From: an uncultured Clostridia bacterium
GTDB lineage: Bacteria > Bacillota > Clostridia > Oscillospirales > Ruminococcaceae
Assembly: GCA_946563605.1 (NCBI GenBank)
Contig: CAMNVW010000018.1
Location: forward strand, 1-13,090
Length of the DNA: 13,090 nt
Direction: 5' to 3'
The translations under genes were made by a program, and so were the position numbers. The notes under the pieces were generated by a model. It saw only the letters and a program-made list of their open reading frames with translations. It was not told where the DNA came from and searched no databases. Shown piece after piece: positions 1 through 6,330 of the stretch; positions within the stretch are counted from its first letter, which is position 1, and every line of letters begins with the position of its first letter.

Positions 1-895
1 TTCCCTGTTTACTTTCTTTTCGGTAATGCCATGCGAGTTTGGTTGCTCTGACGGAGTTGCAGCCGTGAGCGATGTTTGCAAAAGGTCCGCCGTGCATCAG
101 AGCAGGGGTATTTTCCAGTGTCTGAACCAGGTTTGGTTTGATTGCGTCTTTGAGCAGAACTGCCATCGAACCGTTTACATGAAGGTCTCTTGCATAAACC
201 GGCTGATTGTCATAGGTGTAAGCAACCAGAATATTGCCCAGACGCTCTTTAAGATCGTCAAGGTCAGCTGCCAGACACAGAATAGCCATCACTTCGCTGG
301 CAACGGTGATCTGGAAACCGTCCTCACGCGGAACGCCGTTTGCTTTGCCGCCCAAACCAACGTTGACAAAACGCAGTGCGCGGTCGTTCATATCCATGCA
401 GCGTTTGAACAGGATGCGGCGTGGGTCGATGTTCAGCGGATTGCCCTGCTGCAGGGAGTTGTCCACGATTGCACAGAGCAGGTTGTTTGCAGCGGTGATA
501 GCGTGCATATCGCCGGTGAAGTGCAGGTTGATGTCCTCCATCGGAACGACCTGTGCATAACCGCCGCCGGCAGCGCCGCCCTTGATGCCGAATACAGGAC
601 CGAGGGAAGGCTCACGCAGAGCGATGATTGCATTTTTGCCGATTTTTGCCATTGCCTGACCCAAACCAACGGTTGTGGTGGTCTTTCCTTCGCCGGCAGG
701 AGTTGGATTGATTGCGGTGACAAGGATCAGCTTGCCGTCTGGTTTGTCTGCAAGACGGTTTGCAAGCTCATCGGAAAGCTTTGCTTTATAGTGACCATAT
801 GGTTCCAGTTCTTCCGGCTGGATGCCGAGCTGAGAAGCAATCTCGGTGATTGGTTTCATTTTGCACTGCTGTGCAATTTCGATGTCTGTAAGCAT
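1..895 (-). CDS. fhs: formate--tetrahydrofolate ligase, N-terminal part (runs off the left edge)
   Basis: Cytosolic enzyme joining formate to tetrahydrofolate with ATP to give 10-formyl-THF, the entry step of the folate one-carbon (and methyl-branch Wood-Ljungdahl) pathway. About 298 codons are visible of a family usually near 556 residues. Seen: an ATP-binding loop PTPAGEGKTTTT at residues 64-75, REPSLGP at 94-100, GIKGGAAGGGYAQVVPMEDI at 103-122, HFTGDMHAI at 125-133, NIDPR at 155-159, GLGGKANGVPRE at 180-191, and KPNLVQTLENTP plus HGGPFANIAHGCNS at 253-281. The start is the ATG at 895-893, with AAGGAGG ending 8-9 nt upstream. It is transcribed divergently from the SEDS gene behind a long leader. 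Odd: after residue 291 (bases 22-1) the reading frame stays open but no longer matches the nearly invariant family continuation (DY.VTEAGFGADLGAEKF), so the gene may be interrupted, or the sequence edge may be chimeric. Confidence 0.95.
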   Translation of the reverse strand, partial: MLTDIEIAQQCKMKPITEIASQLGIQPEELEPYGHYKAKLSDELANRLADKPDGKLILVTAINPTPAGEGKTTTTVGLGQAMAKIGKNAIIALREPSLGPVFGIKGGAAGGGYAQVVPMEDINLHFTGDMHAITAANNLLCAIVDNSLQQGNPLNIDPRRILFKRCMDMNDRALRFVNVGLGGKANGVPREDGFQITVASEVMAILCLAADLDDLKERLGNILVAYTYDNQPVYARDLHVNGSMAVLLKDAIKPNLVQTLENTPALMHGGPFANIAHGCNSVRATKLAWHYRKESKQG

Positions 896-1093
896 AGGTG
901 ATTCCTCCTTAAAAAATTAAGAACAGAGAATTTGCAGCACAATTTATAGCGGTATGCCCTGAGAAAAGCGGTTTTCGGCAGAGCATAGCGGCGACCGAAA
1001 AGATTCGGATGCCAAAGCTGTCAAAAGGTCAGTGCTGCCGCAGGTATGCCGGAAAGGAAACGCAGTTCCACGTCGGCAGCTGTATACATTGGT
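896..1093 (-). promoter_or_regulatory. structured 5' leader of fhs, possible cis-regulatory RNA
   Basis: About 200 nt separate the likely fhs transcription start from its ATG. Seen in plus-strand coordinates: a 7-bp inverted pair GCTGCCG (1034-1040)/CGGCAGC (1074-1080) enclosing a GGAA/TTCC mini-hairpin at 1056-1069; CCGAA/TTCGG at 995-999 and 1004-1008 with a 4-nt loop; and a competing 7-bp pair TTTTCGG (972-978)/CCGAAAA (995-1001). TATGCCC (952-958) can also pair with GAGCATA (981-987), with one wobble. Two of these pairings exclude each other, which is typical of switching leaders. I did not recognise the conserved ZTP (pfl) or THF riboswitch cores known from folate genes. Whether it regulates anything is inference. 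Confidence 0.4.
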
Positions 1094-1099
1094 GAACAT

Positions 1100-1108
1100 A
1101 GTATACCA
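1100..1108 (-). promoter_or_regulatory. likely extended -10 promoter of fhs
   Basis: Read on the minus strand this is TGGTATACT, an extended -10 (TGn plus TATACT). The -35 position about 17 nt upstream is a poor match (TTTTCC), as is common for extended -10 promoters. It implies transcription starting near 1093 and a leader of about 200 nt. A second GTATAC hexamer lies at 1082-1087, 19 bp from the one overlapping the -10 (1101-1106). Confidence 0.45.
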
Positions 1109-1269
1109 TATTTTTTGAAAAGGGAAAAGATGGGGAGGAAACTTTTTGGAGGGGATTTGCCTGTCAGAAAAACTCGTTTGAAGGGGAGGAGATGCTCGGG
1201 TTGTGGGGAACAGCCGCTTTGAAAAAAGAAAAATAGCAAAAATTGGTGCGAATGTTTCTTGATTTTCGG

Positions 1270-1298
1270 TTGAATCGGTGTTGGATTCATAATATAAT
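1270..1298 (+). promoter_or_regulatory. sigma-A promoter of the SEDS/ispDF/desulfurase block
   Basis: TTGAAT at 1270-1275, exactly 17 bp, then a perfect TATAAT at 1293-1298. Transcription would begin near 1305. This rules out the in-frame ATG codons at 1243 and 1297 and leaves the ATG at 1345 as the gene start. No other promoter of this quality is seen before 5287, so it may serve the whole 1345-5278 block. Confidence 0.8.
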
Positions 1299-1344
1299 GG
1301 AAAAGGCTTCAAGCAATCAAGTAAAAAGAAAGGCTTTATTAAAG

Positions 1345-2484
1345 ATGATAAAAACAACTTGTTCTGCCATCGGCAGATATATCAAGACGACCGACTGGAT
1401 GCTGATGCTGTGCTGTATCTCGCTTTCCGGCTTCAGCACCCTTTTGATATACAGTCTTTACTTAAATGGGGAGATCAACCGTATCAATACAGTGCTGGTA
1501 CAGCCTGCAATGGCGCTGTGCGGCGTAGCGGCGGCGGTGGTGCTGTCGAAAATAGACTATCATATGATGGCAAAAATGTGGAAGTGGCACAGCATTTTCT
1601 GTTACAGCCTGTCTTTGCTGGTATTTCCGTTTGGACAGCAGCGTGTAGACTGGGTAGATGATAAGGCATGGCTGCCGATTCCGTTCACAAGCATGAGCTT
1701 TCAGCCATCGGAGCTGCTCAAAATCTCGTTTATTATTACCTTTGCCTACCATTTGTCCAAGGTGAAAGAACATATCAATGAGATCAGACAGCTGATACCG
1801 CTGTGTCTGCACGGCGCGCTGCCATGTTTGATTATCCATTTGCAGGGTGACGATGGTACGGCGCTTGTCTTTGCGGTGATTTTTGCGAGTATGCTGTTTG
1901 CGGCAGGACTTTCGTGGAAATACATCGTGCCGGTGCTGGCGATGATACCACCGGCAGCGATCGCCGCATGGAAGTTTATTCTGGACGACGACAAGAAGAG
2001 CAGGATCATCGCCATTATCAATCCGGCGCTGGCAGACGAAGCGGTACGCTGGCAGCAGGAGAGAGGAATTATTGCCATCGGCAACGGAGGCTTGTGGGGA
2101 AATGGTATCTTCATGGAAACAGGACAGTTCCGTTATGTGCCGGAGGTTTACAACGATTCCATCTTTGCATACATTGGAGAAACGGTCGGTTTCATCGGCT
2201 GTATCGCGGTGCTGGCGGCGCTTGCATTTGTGTGCGTCAAAATTTTGTACAATGCACTGCACGCCAAGGATGATATGGGAAAATATATCTGCGTGGGCGT
2301 TTTTGCAATGATCGGTATTCAGATTATCATTAACATCGGCATGAATCTGGGGATGCTGCCGGTCATCGGTGTTACACTGCCGTTTTTGTCAGCAGGCGGC
2401 ACTTCCACCGGTACGCTGTATCTGGCAATCGGTGTTGTTCTGAGCGTTTATACACACAGCGGCAAGGATATGCTGTTTGGATAA
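1345..2484 (+). CDS. SEDS-family peptidoglycan polymerase (RodA/FtsW/SpoVE type, RodA-like)
   Basis: A 379-residue polytopic membrane protein, a usual size for the family, with about ten hydrophobic segments. SEDS proteins polymerise lipid II into glycan strands, normally with a class B penicillin-binding protein, for elongation (RodA), division (FtsW) or sporulation (SpoVE). Seen: FQPSELLK at 119-126, a GDDGTAL motif at 168-174 (family QPDxGTA), IAIGNGGLWGNGIF at 243-256, VPEVYNDSIFAYIGE at 265-279 containing the Asp (D271) that matches the catalytic Asp of RodA, and NIGMNLGMLPVIGVTLPF then LSAGGTS at 330-354. NIGM plus LPVIG favours RodA over FtsW, but the subtype is not certain. The usual SYGG motif reads SAGG. 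The start at 1345 follows from the promoter at 1270-1298, with a weak AAAGG 12 nt upstream. No partner transpeptidase lies in the window. Confidence 0.9.
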   Translation: MIKTTCSAIGRYIKTTDWMLMLCCISLSGFSTLLIYSLYLNGEINRINTVLVQPAMALCGVAAAVVLSKIDYHMMAKMWKWHSIFCYSLSLLVFPFGQQRVDWVDDKAWLPIPFTSMSFQPSELLKISFIITFAYHLSKVKEHINEIRQLIPLCLHGALPCLIIHLQGDDGTALVFAVIFASMLFAAGLSWKYIVPVLAMIPPAAIAAWKFILDDDKKSRIIAIINPALADEAVRWQQERGIIAIGNGGLWGNGIFMETGQFRYVPEVYNDSIFAYIGETVGFIGCIAVLAALAFVCVKILYNALHAKDDMGKYICVGVFAMIGIQIIINIGMNLGMLPVIGVTLPFLSAGGTSTGTLYLAIGVVLSVYTHSGKDMLFG

Positions 2485-2491
2485 ACTGACC

Positions 2492-2529
2492 TTTTGGATT
2501 TCTTTTGTTTAGTCCAATGAAATCCAAAA
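2492..2529 (+). repeat. 11-bp inverted repeat between the SEDS gene and ispDF
   Basis: TTTTGGATTTC (2492-2502) and GAAATCCAAAA (2519-2529) are perfect reverse complements around a 16-nt loop, 8 bp after the SEDS stop and 42 bp before the ispDF start. No T-tract follows on either strand, so it is not a classical terminator. It may shape the mRNA (processing, stability or partial attenuation). Confidence 0.6.
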
Positions 2530-2570
2530 ATGAAAATGGAAAAAGACAAAAAATAAAAGGGATGGGACAG

Positions 2571-3806
2571 ATGGAAAATCAGATTTATGCCGGTGCGGTG
2601 ATTGCGGCAGGTGGTATGGCAACGCGGATGCAGGGCGTCAATAAACAGCTGCTGGAGCTTGACGGCGTGCCGGTGCTGGCAAGGTCGATCATAGCGATGG
2701 GAAAGGTGAGTGCAATCAAAGAAATTGTCGTGACGGCGCGCCGCGAGATGTTTGCAGAAATCGAAAGCTGGAAAGAAAAATTTTCACTGCCGCCGTTTTC
2801 TCTTGTACAGGGTGGAGAAAGCCGCCAGCAGTCGGTGCAAAACGGGATTCGGCAATTAAGCGGAAAGGTCGATTATTTTGTCATCCACGATGGCGCAAGA
2901 CCGTTTGCGGACGAAGCGCTCATCAGCCGCTGTCTGCGAAGCGCGGTCGAGCATGGTGCCGCAACAGCTGCCGTCAAAACAAAGGATACCATCAAAAAAG
3001 CAGCGGCGGACGGTTCGATTGAAAACACACCGGACAGAAACTATCTGTATCTGACCCAGACGCCGCAGATCTTTTCGGCTCCGCTGTACCGTTTTGCGGC
3101 TCAAAAGGCGCAGGAGGAGGGGCTTGACTTTACTGACGACTGCCAGCTCATCGAGCATATCGGTCATAAGGTGTGGCTTGCACAGGGCGATTACCGCAAT
3201 ATCAAAATTACAATGCCGGAGGATATCGCGGTTGCAAAGGCAATCCAGAGAGAGATGCTCACGCACGAAAACAGTTCATACGAAGATATTTCATCCAAAA
3301 CCACAAACGAAAAACGGGAGGGAAAACCGATGATAGTTCGCTGCGGACACGGCTATGACGTGCATAAACTGGTAGAGGGCAGAAAGCTGATCCTTGGCGG
3401 AGTGGATATTTCCTGGGAAAAGAGTCTGCTGGGACATTCGGACGCGGATGTTTTGACCCATGCAATCATGGACGCGCTGCTTGGTGCGGCAGCAATGGGG
3501 GATATTGGACAGCATTTCCCGGATACCGACCCACAGTATGCCGGTGCGGACAGCATCGCGCTTTTGCGCTGTGTGGTACACAAGCTGCAAAAGGCAGGGT
3601 ATCAGATTTCCAATATCGACAGTACGGTGATTGCCCAAAAACCAAAGCTCAAGGATTATATCCCGAAGATGAGGGAGAGGATTGCCGACGCCTGTGGAAT
3701 AGAGATGGAACAGGTCAGCGTCAAGGCAACCACCGAGGAAAACCTGGGATTCACCGGCGCAGGAGAAGGAATCAGCGCACACAGCGTCTGTGTTATCACA
3801 AAATAA
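2571..3806 (+). CDS. ispDF: bifunctional IspDF: MEP cytidylyltransferase / MEcPP synthase
   Basis: A 411-residue fusion of two non-consecutive enzymes of the MEP isoprenoid pathway. Residues 1-230 are IspD (MEP + CTP to CDP-ME): AAGGMATRM at 12-20 with KQ at 25-26, GGESRQQSVQNG at 81-92, HDGARPF at 106-112, TQTPQIF at 162-168, TDDCQLIE at 188-195, NIKITMPED at 210-218. Residues 254-411 are IspF (CDP-MEP to MEcPP): GHGYDVH with probable metal ligands D263 and H265, LGHSDADVLTHAIMDALLGA with H297, GDIGQHFPDTDP at 310-321, KATTEENLGFTGAGEGI near the end. The linker 231-253 is polar and looks like translated former spacer. ATG 2571 is preceded by AAAGGG at 9 nt; upstream in-frame starts lack this. 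IspE, the intervening enzyme, is not in the window. IspDF fusions are known from Alpha- and Epsilonproteobacteria. Confidence 0.95.
   Translation: MENQIYAGAVIAAGGMATRMQGVNKQLLELDGVPVLARSIIAMGKVSAIKEIVVTARREMFAEIESWKEKFSLPPFSLVQGGESRQQSVQNGIRQLSGKVDYFVIHDGARPFADEALISRCLRSAVEHGAATAAVKTKDTIKKAAADGSIENTPDRNYLYLTQTPQIFSAPLYRFAAQKAQEEGLDFTDDCQLIEHIGHKVWLAQGDYRNIKITMPEDIAVAKAIQREMLTHENSSYEDISSKTTNEKREGKPMIVRCGHGYDVHKLVEGRKLILGGVDISWEKSLLGHSDADVLTHAIMDALLGAAAMGDIGQHFPDTDPQYAGADSIALLRCVVHKLQKAGYQISNIDSTVIAQKPKLKDYIPKMRERIADACGIEMEQVSVKATTEENLGFTGAGEGISAHSVCVITK
3316..3332 (+). promoter_or_regulatory. internal ribosome binding site and ATG for the IspF domain
   Basis: Inside the fused gene, GGGAGGG at 3316-3322 lies 7 nt before an in-frame ATG at 3330, exactly where stand-alone IspF proteins begin (M-I-V-R-C-G-H-G-Y-D-V-H). 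This is as good a Shine-Dalgarno as any in the window. It could let free IspF (158 residues) be made beside the fusion, or be the relic of a recent gene fusion. Confidence 0.65.
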
Positions 3807-3872
3807 GAACGATAAACGTTTCCTCCGCATAAGATAGGATGGTTGGAAAGACACATCAAAGGAGGGACGACG

Positions 3873-4118
3873 ATGTACAGCATTGCGAATGCAACCGATA
3901 TTCCGGTAAGCTCGCTGACCTATGCAATCAAAGGACAGAAGCTGCTGGAACGATATGGATATGTTGCCTGGACCGGACGGAATCATGACCGTGTAACAGG
4001 CTGTGGATATAAAATAACTGTGCGTGGGGATGCGCAGAAAGCGCGGCAGATTTTGCTTGAAAACGGCATCAAGCTGGCGCAGACTTCTTCTTCACAGAGA
4101 AGGGGAGGTCGTCCATGA
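3873..4118 (+). CDS. DUF3343-like small protein, putative sulfur/selenium carrier
   Basis: An 81-residue soluble protein resembling the DUF3343 (putative Se/S carrier-like) family: an alpha helix that would carry AIKGQKLLERYG at 18-29, a central GCGYKITV at 43-50 with the single cysteine C44, and a closing helix (AQKARQILLENGIKL). In this family the cysteine of a CG motif is proposed to accept persulfide or selenium. The start is ATG 3873, with AGGAGGG 7 nt upstream. The stop overlaps the next ATG (ATGA at 4115-4118), so it is translationally coupled to the desulfurase-family gene, which supports a donor/acceptor relation. The family call comes from pattern and context; the carrier role is inference. 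Confidence 0.7.
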   Translation: MYSIANATDIPVSSLTYAIKGQKLLERYGYVAWTGRNHDRVTGCGYKITVRGDAQKARQILLENGIKLAQTSSSQRRGGRP

Positions 4119-5278
4119 TCTATTTTGACAATGCGGCAACCACATTTCCAAAGCCGCAGTGCGTCGTGCGCGCGGTCGATGACGCGCTGCTGCATTATGG
4201 TGCGAATCCGGGCAGAGGCGGGCATGACCTTTCGATGCAAACTGCACAGAAGGTGTTTGAGTGCCGCGAAAAAGCGGCGCAGCTGTTCCGGTGCAGTCCC
4301 GAGCAGGTGATCTTTACCAAAAACTGCACCGAGTCCATTAACGCAGCAATCAAGGGGTTGGTTCGCCCCGGAGATCATATGATTATTTCCGATCTTGAAC
4401 ACAACGCGGTTTACCGCGTTGTGGAGTCGCTGCGCCGGCAGGGAATCATTGAGTACGACATTGCGCCGGTGTTTGACAGCGACGAACAGACGGTCTGGTA
4501 TTTTGAACATCTCATCCGCCCGAATACAAGACTGATTGCCTGCACGCAGGGTTCCAATGTATTTGGATTTCGTGTGCCGGTGGAAAAAATCGGCGTGATG
4601 GCGCATCGCCGCGGCGTTTTGATGCTGGTGGATGCGGCGCAGACAGCAGGCGTTGTGGATATCGACCTGAGCCGTCGGGCAATCGACTACCTGTGTATGC
4701 CGGGACATAAAGGTTTGTATGGACCTGCCGGAACCGGAATTTTAATCGTGAACTGCGATATTTTGCCAAGACCGTTGTGCGAAGGCGGAACAGGCAGCCT
4801 GTCGATGGAAGCGCAGATGCCGGACTTTTTGCCGGACAGACTGGAAAGCGGTACGGTCAATACGTCGGGGATCATCGGTTTGCGCGCAGGGATTGATTTT
4901 GTGCTGAAAAATACACCGTCCAGACTCTATCAGCATGAGATGCAGCTGTGCCATTCTTTGTACAGCAGGCTTTGCAGGATGGACGGCGTTAAAATTTATT
5001 CGGATGAACCGCAGATTGGAAAAAATCTGCCGTTGATTTCGTTTAATCTCATAGGGATGGATTCGGAGGATACTGCCCAGCTGCTCAATCAGTATCATAT
5101 CGCGGTGCGCCCGGGCTTTCACTGCGCGGCACTTGCGCACAAAAAGATGCACACCGACCAGAGCGGAACGGTTCGGGTCAGTTTCGGTGCATTCAACCGC
5201 CAAAGCGAAGTGGACGATTTTTGTCGGGCAGTGCAGGGTATTTTAAATTCCGAGCGAAAGAAACGAAAAAAAATTTAA
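4115..5278 (+). CDS. cysteine desulfurase family PLP enzyme (class V aminotransferase, EF2568-like)
   Basis: A 387-residue cytosolic fold-type I PLP enzyme. Cysteine desulfurases remove sulfur from cysteine as an enzyme-bound persulfide and pass it to acceptors. Seen: IYFDNAATTFPKP at 2-14, GANPGRGGH at 29-37, FTKNCTESIN at 67-76, DLEHNAV with H96 at 93-99, VDAAQTAGV at 172-180 with PLP-binding D173, MPGHKG at 195-200 with the Schiff-base lysine K199, ESGTVNTSGI at 244-253, and RPGFHCAALAH at 332-342, where C337 is the probable persulfide cysteine. This pattern fits the EF2568-like subgroup (TIGR01977) better than IscS, NifS or classic SufS. AGGGGAGG lies 6 nt before ATG 4115. It ends in a lysine/arginine-rich tail (SERKKRKKI). 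No Fe-S scaffold gene is next to it, so the sulfur acceptor is probably the small protein upstream. Confidence 0.88.
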   Translation: MIYFDNAATTFPKPQCVVRAVDDALLHYGANPGRGGHDLSMQTAQKVFECREKAAQLFRCSPEQVIFTKNCTESINAAIKGLVRPGDHMIISDLEHNAVYRVVESLRRQGIIEYDIAPVFDSDEQTVWYFEHLIRPNTRLIACTQGSNVFGFRVPVEKIGVMAHRRGVLMLVDAAQTAGVVDIDLSRRAIDYLCMPGHKGLYGPAGTGILIVNCDILPRPLCEGGTGSLSMEAQMPDFLPDRLESGTVNTSGIIGLRAGIDFVLKNTPSRLYQHEMQLCHSLYSRLCRMDGVKIYSDEPQIGKNLPLISFNLIGMDSEDTAQLLNQYHIAVRPGFHCAALAHKKMHTDQSGTVRVSFGAFNRQSEVDDFCRAVQGILNSERKKRKKI

Positions 5279-5286
5279 AGCGGCGG

Positions 5287-5315
5287 TTGGATTATATCGG
5301 TAAATATGTTAAAAT
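5287..5315 (+). promoter_or_regulatory. sigma-A promoter of cdaA-cdaR
   Basis: TTGGAT at 5287-5292, 17 bp, then TAAAAT at 5310-5315, placed in the 133-bp gap between the desulfurase stop and cdaA. It predicts a leader of about 90 nt that contains the GC-rich palindrome at 5345-5369. No terminator is seen upstream, so readthrough from the previous block is also possible. Confidence 0.6.
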
Positions 5316-5344
5316 AAAATAAAGTAGTTTTCGTAAAACTTTCA

Positions 5345-5369
5345 GCGCCGAATCTTTCGGCGCCGAAAG
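5345..5369 (+). promoter_or_regulatory. GC-rich hairpin/palindrome in the cdaA leader
   Basis: GCGCCGAA (5345-5352) pairs perfectly with TTCGGCGC (5356-5363) over a 3-nt loop. Overlapping it, CTTTCGGCGCCGAAAG (5354-5369) is a perfect 16-bp palindrome, and GCGCCGAA recurs at 5360-5367. No T-run follows, so it is not a terminator. It could be a protein operator or a leader RNA element controlling c-di-AMP synthesis. Confidence 0.5.
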
Positions 5370-5411
5370 CAAAACGGACAGGCACTCAAAACGAAAAAAA
5401 GGATGATGACG

Positions 5412-6278
5412 ATGAGTGAGTGGAACCAAATCATCGGTACGATTAAAACGATTGGAATATGGGATATTCTGGATGTCTTAATTGTTGCAGTGTTGATCTA
5501 TCAGGTGATTAAACTAATACGGGAAACCCGTGCAATGCAGCTGACAAAAGGTCTGGTGGGACTGCTTTTGTTGTATTTCGTGGCTTACAATCTGAACATG
5601 AAAACAATTAAGTTCATTATGCAGAACGTGGTAGCAACCGGTGTATTAGCTCTTGTAATCGTGTTCCAGCCAGAACTGAGGCGTATGCTTGAGCACCTTG
5701 CACAGACCAAGCTGAACCGTTTTAATATTTTCCAGTCCTCACCGGAAAAGGACGATGAACTTGCAGGAATATGGAGCGATGCCATCGCTACGATTTCCCA
5801 CGCCTGCGAGCATCTTTCCCGAACCAAAACGGGTGCGCTGATTGTATTTGAGCGCGACACCAAGTTAGGTGAGATCATCAAAACCGGAACCGTCGTGGAT
5901 GCCTCACCGAGCGACGAACTGATCGGCAACCTTTTCTTTGTCAATTCACCGCTGCATGACGGCGCGATGATTATTCGTGACGGCAGAATCCATGCTTCTG
6001 GATGTTTTTTGCCGTTGAGCCAAAACTACACCATCAGCAAGGAGATGGGTACCCGTCACAGGGCGGCGCTTGGCATGAGTGAAAACTCCGATGCGGTGGT
6101 TGTCATTGTCTCGGAGGAAACCGGCACCATTTCCGTTGCACAAAGCGGCGTAATTGAAAGAAACTTTACCGTTCCTCAGCTGGAAAAGCGTCTGCGCCAT
6201 GAGATACTGCGCAGGGATGACGGTGAGCAGCCGAAGGAAAGCAGCGTAAAGGCGCTGCTGCGCAAGGTCAAGAAATAA
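5412..6278 (+). CDS. cdaA: diadenylate cyclase CdaA (DacA/YbbP)
   Basis: A membrane-anchored enzyme condensing two ATP to cyclic di-AMP, the second messenger controlling potassium and osmolyte balance and cell-wall stress in Firmicutes. 288 residues, close to the usual 270-285. Seen: three N-terminal hydrophobic segments at about 17-34, 45-60 and 70-86, the family signature FQPELRRMLE at 85-94, a helical linker, then the DAC (DisA_N) domain with LHDGAMII at 181-188 (the catalytic DGA motif) and GTRHRAALG at 213-221 (the RHR motif). Both catalytic motifs are intact. Two ATG codons upstream (5403, 5406) are in frame, but the AAAAGG at 5397-5402 is correctly spaced only for 5412. It is followed by cdaR after 52 bp, the standard gene pair. 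Confidence 0.96.
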   Translation: MSEWNQIIGTIKTIGIWDILDVLIVAVLIYQVIKLIRETRAMQLTKGLVGLLLLYFVAYNLNMKTIKFIMQNVVATGVLALVIVFQPELRRMLEHLAQTKLNRFNIFQSSPEKDDELAGIWSDAIATISHACEHLSRTKTGALIVFERDTKLGEIIKTGTVVDASPSDELIGNLFFVNSPLHDGAMIIRDGRIHASGCFLPLSQNYTISKEMGTRHRAALGMSENSDAVVVIVSEETGTISVAQSGVIERNFTVPQLEKRLRHEILRRDDGEQPKESSVKALLRKVKK

Positions 6279-6330
6279 GGCGGCAAGCTTCACAGATGTA
6301 ATTTTAAGCTGTGGAAAGGATGGTCAACAC

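Larger units (their letters stand above)
896..1344. other. divergent intergenic region between fhs and the SEDS gene (449 bp)
   Basis: No convincing gene lies here; open frames on either strand lack a good ribosome binding site and recognisable motifs. The left part is the transcribed leader of fhs on the minus strand, with several inverted complementary segments. The middle holds the likely fhs promoter. The right part holds a well-formed plus-strand promoter and the short leader of the SEDS gene. The stretch at about 1110-1240 is purine-rich on the plus strand and shows nothing further. Confidence 0.7.

Noticed and set aside
1..10. Ten-base match between the window edge and the terminator at 9478-9487 (TTCCCTGTTT)
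   Set aside because: Too short to indicate a repeat or recombination; likely chance.
1019..1024. Perfect TTGACA on the minus strand inside the fhs leader
   Set aside because: No -10-like hexamer at 16-18 bp (sequence there is TTTTCG or TTTCGG), so not accepted as a promoter.
896..1093. ZTP (pfl) or THF riboswitch before fhs
   Set aside because: Expected by gene function, but the conserved CCGCCUGGGCA-type and GGAGAGUAG-type cores were not found by eye.
1243..1344. Longer N-terminus for the SEDS protein (starts at 1243 or 1297)
   Set aside because: The promoter at 1270-1298 would lie inside the coding sequence; neither start has a ribosome binding site.
944..1357. Minus-strand open frame of 137 codons upstream of fhs
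   Set aside because: It lacks a ribosome binding site, has low-complexity Phe/Ser/Pro-rich translation, crosses both promoters and overlaps the structured leader.
1585..1600. TGGCAC resembling a sigma-54 -24 element
   Set aside because: It lies inside the SEDS gene and has no GC at the correct -12 spacing.
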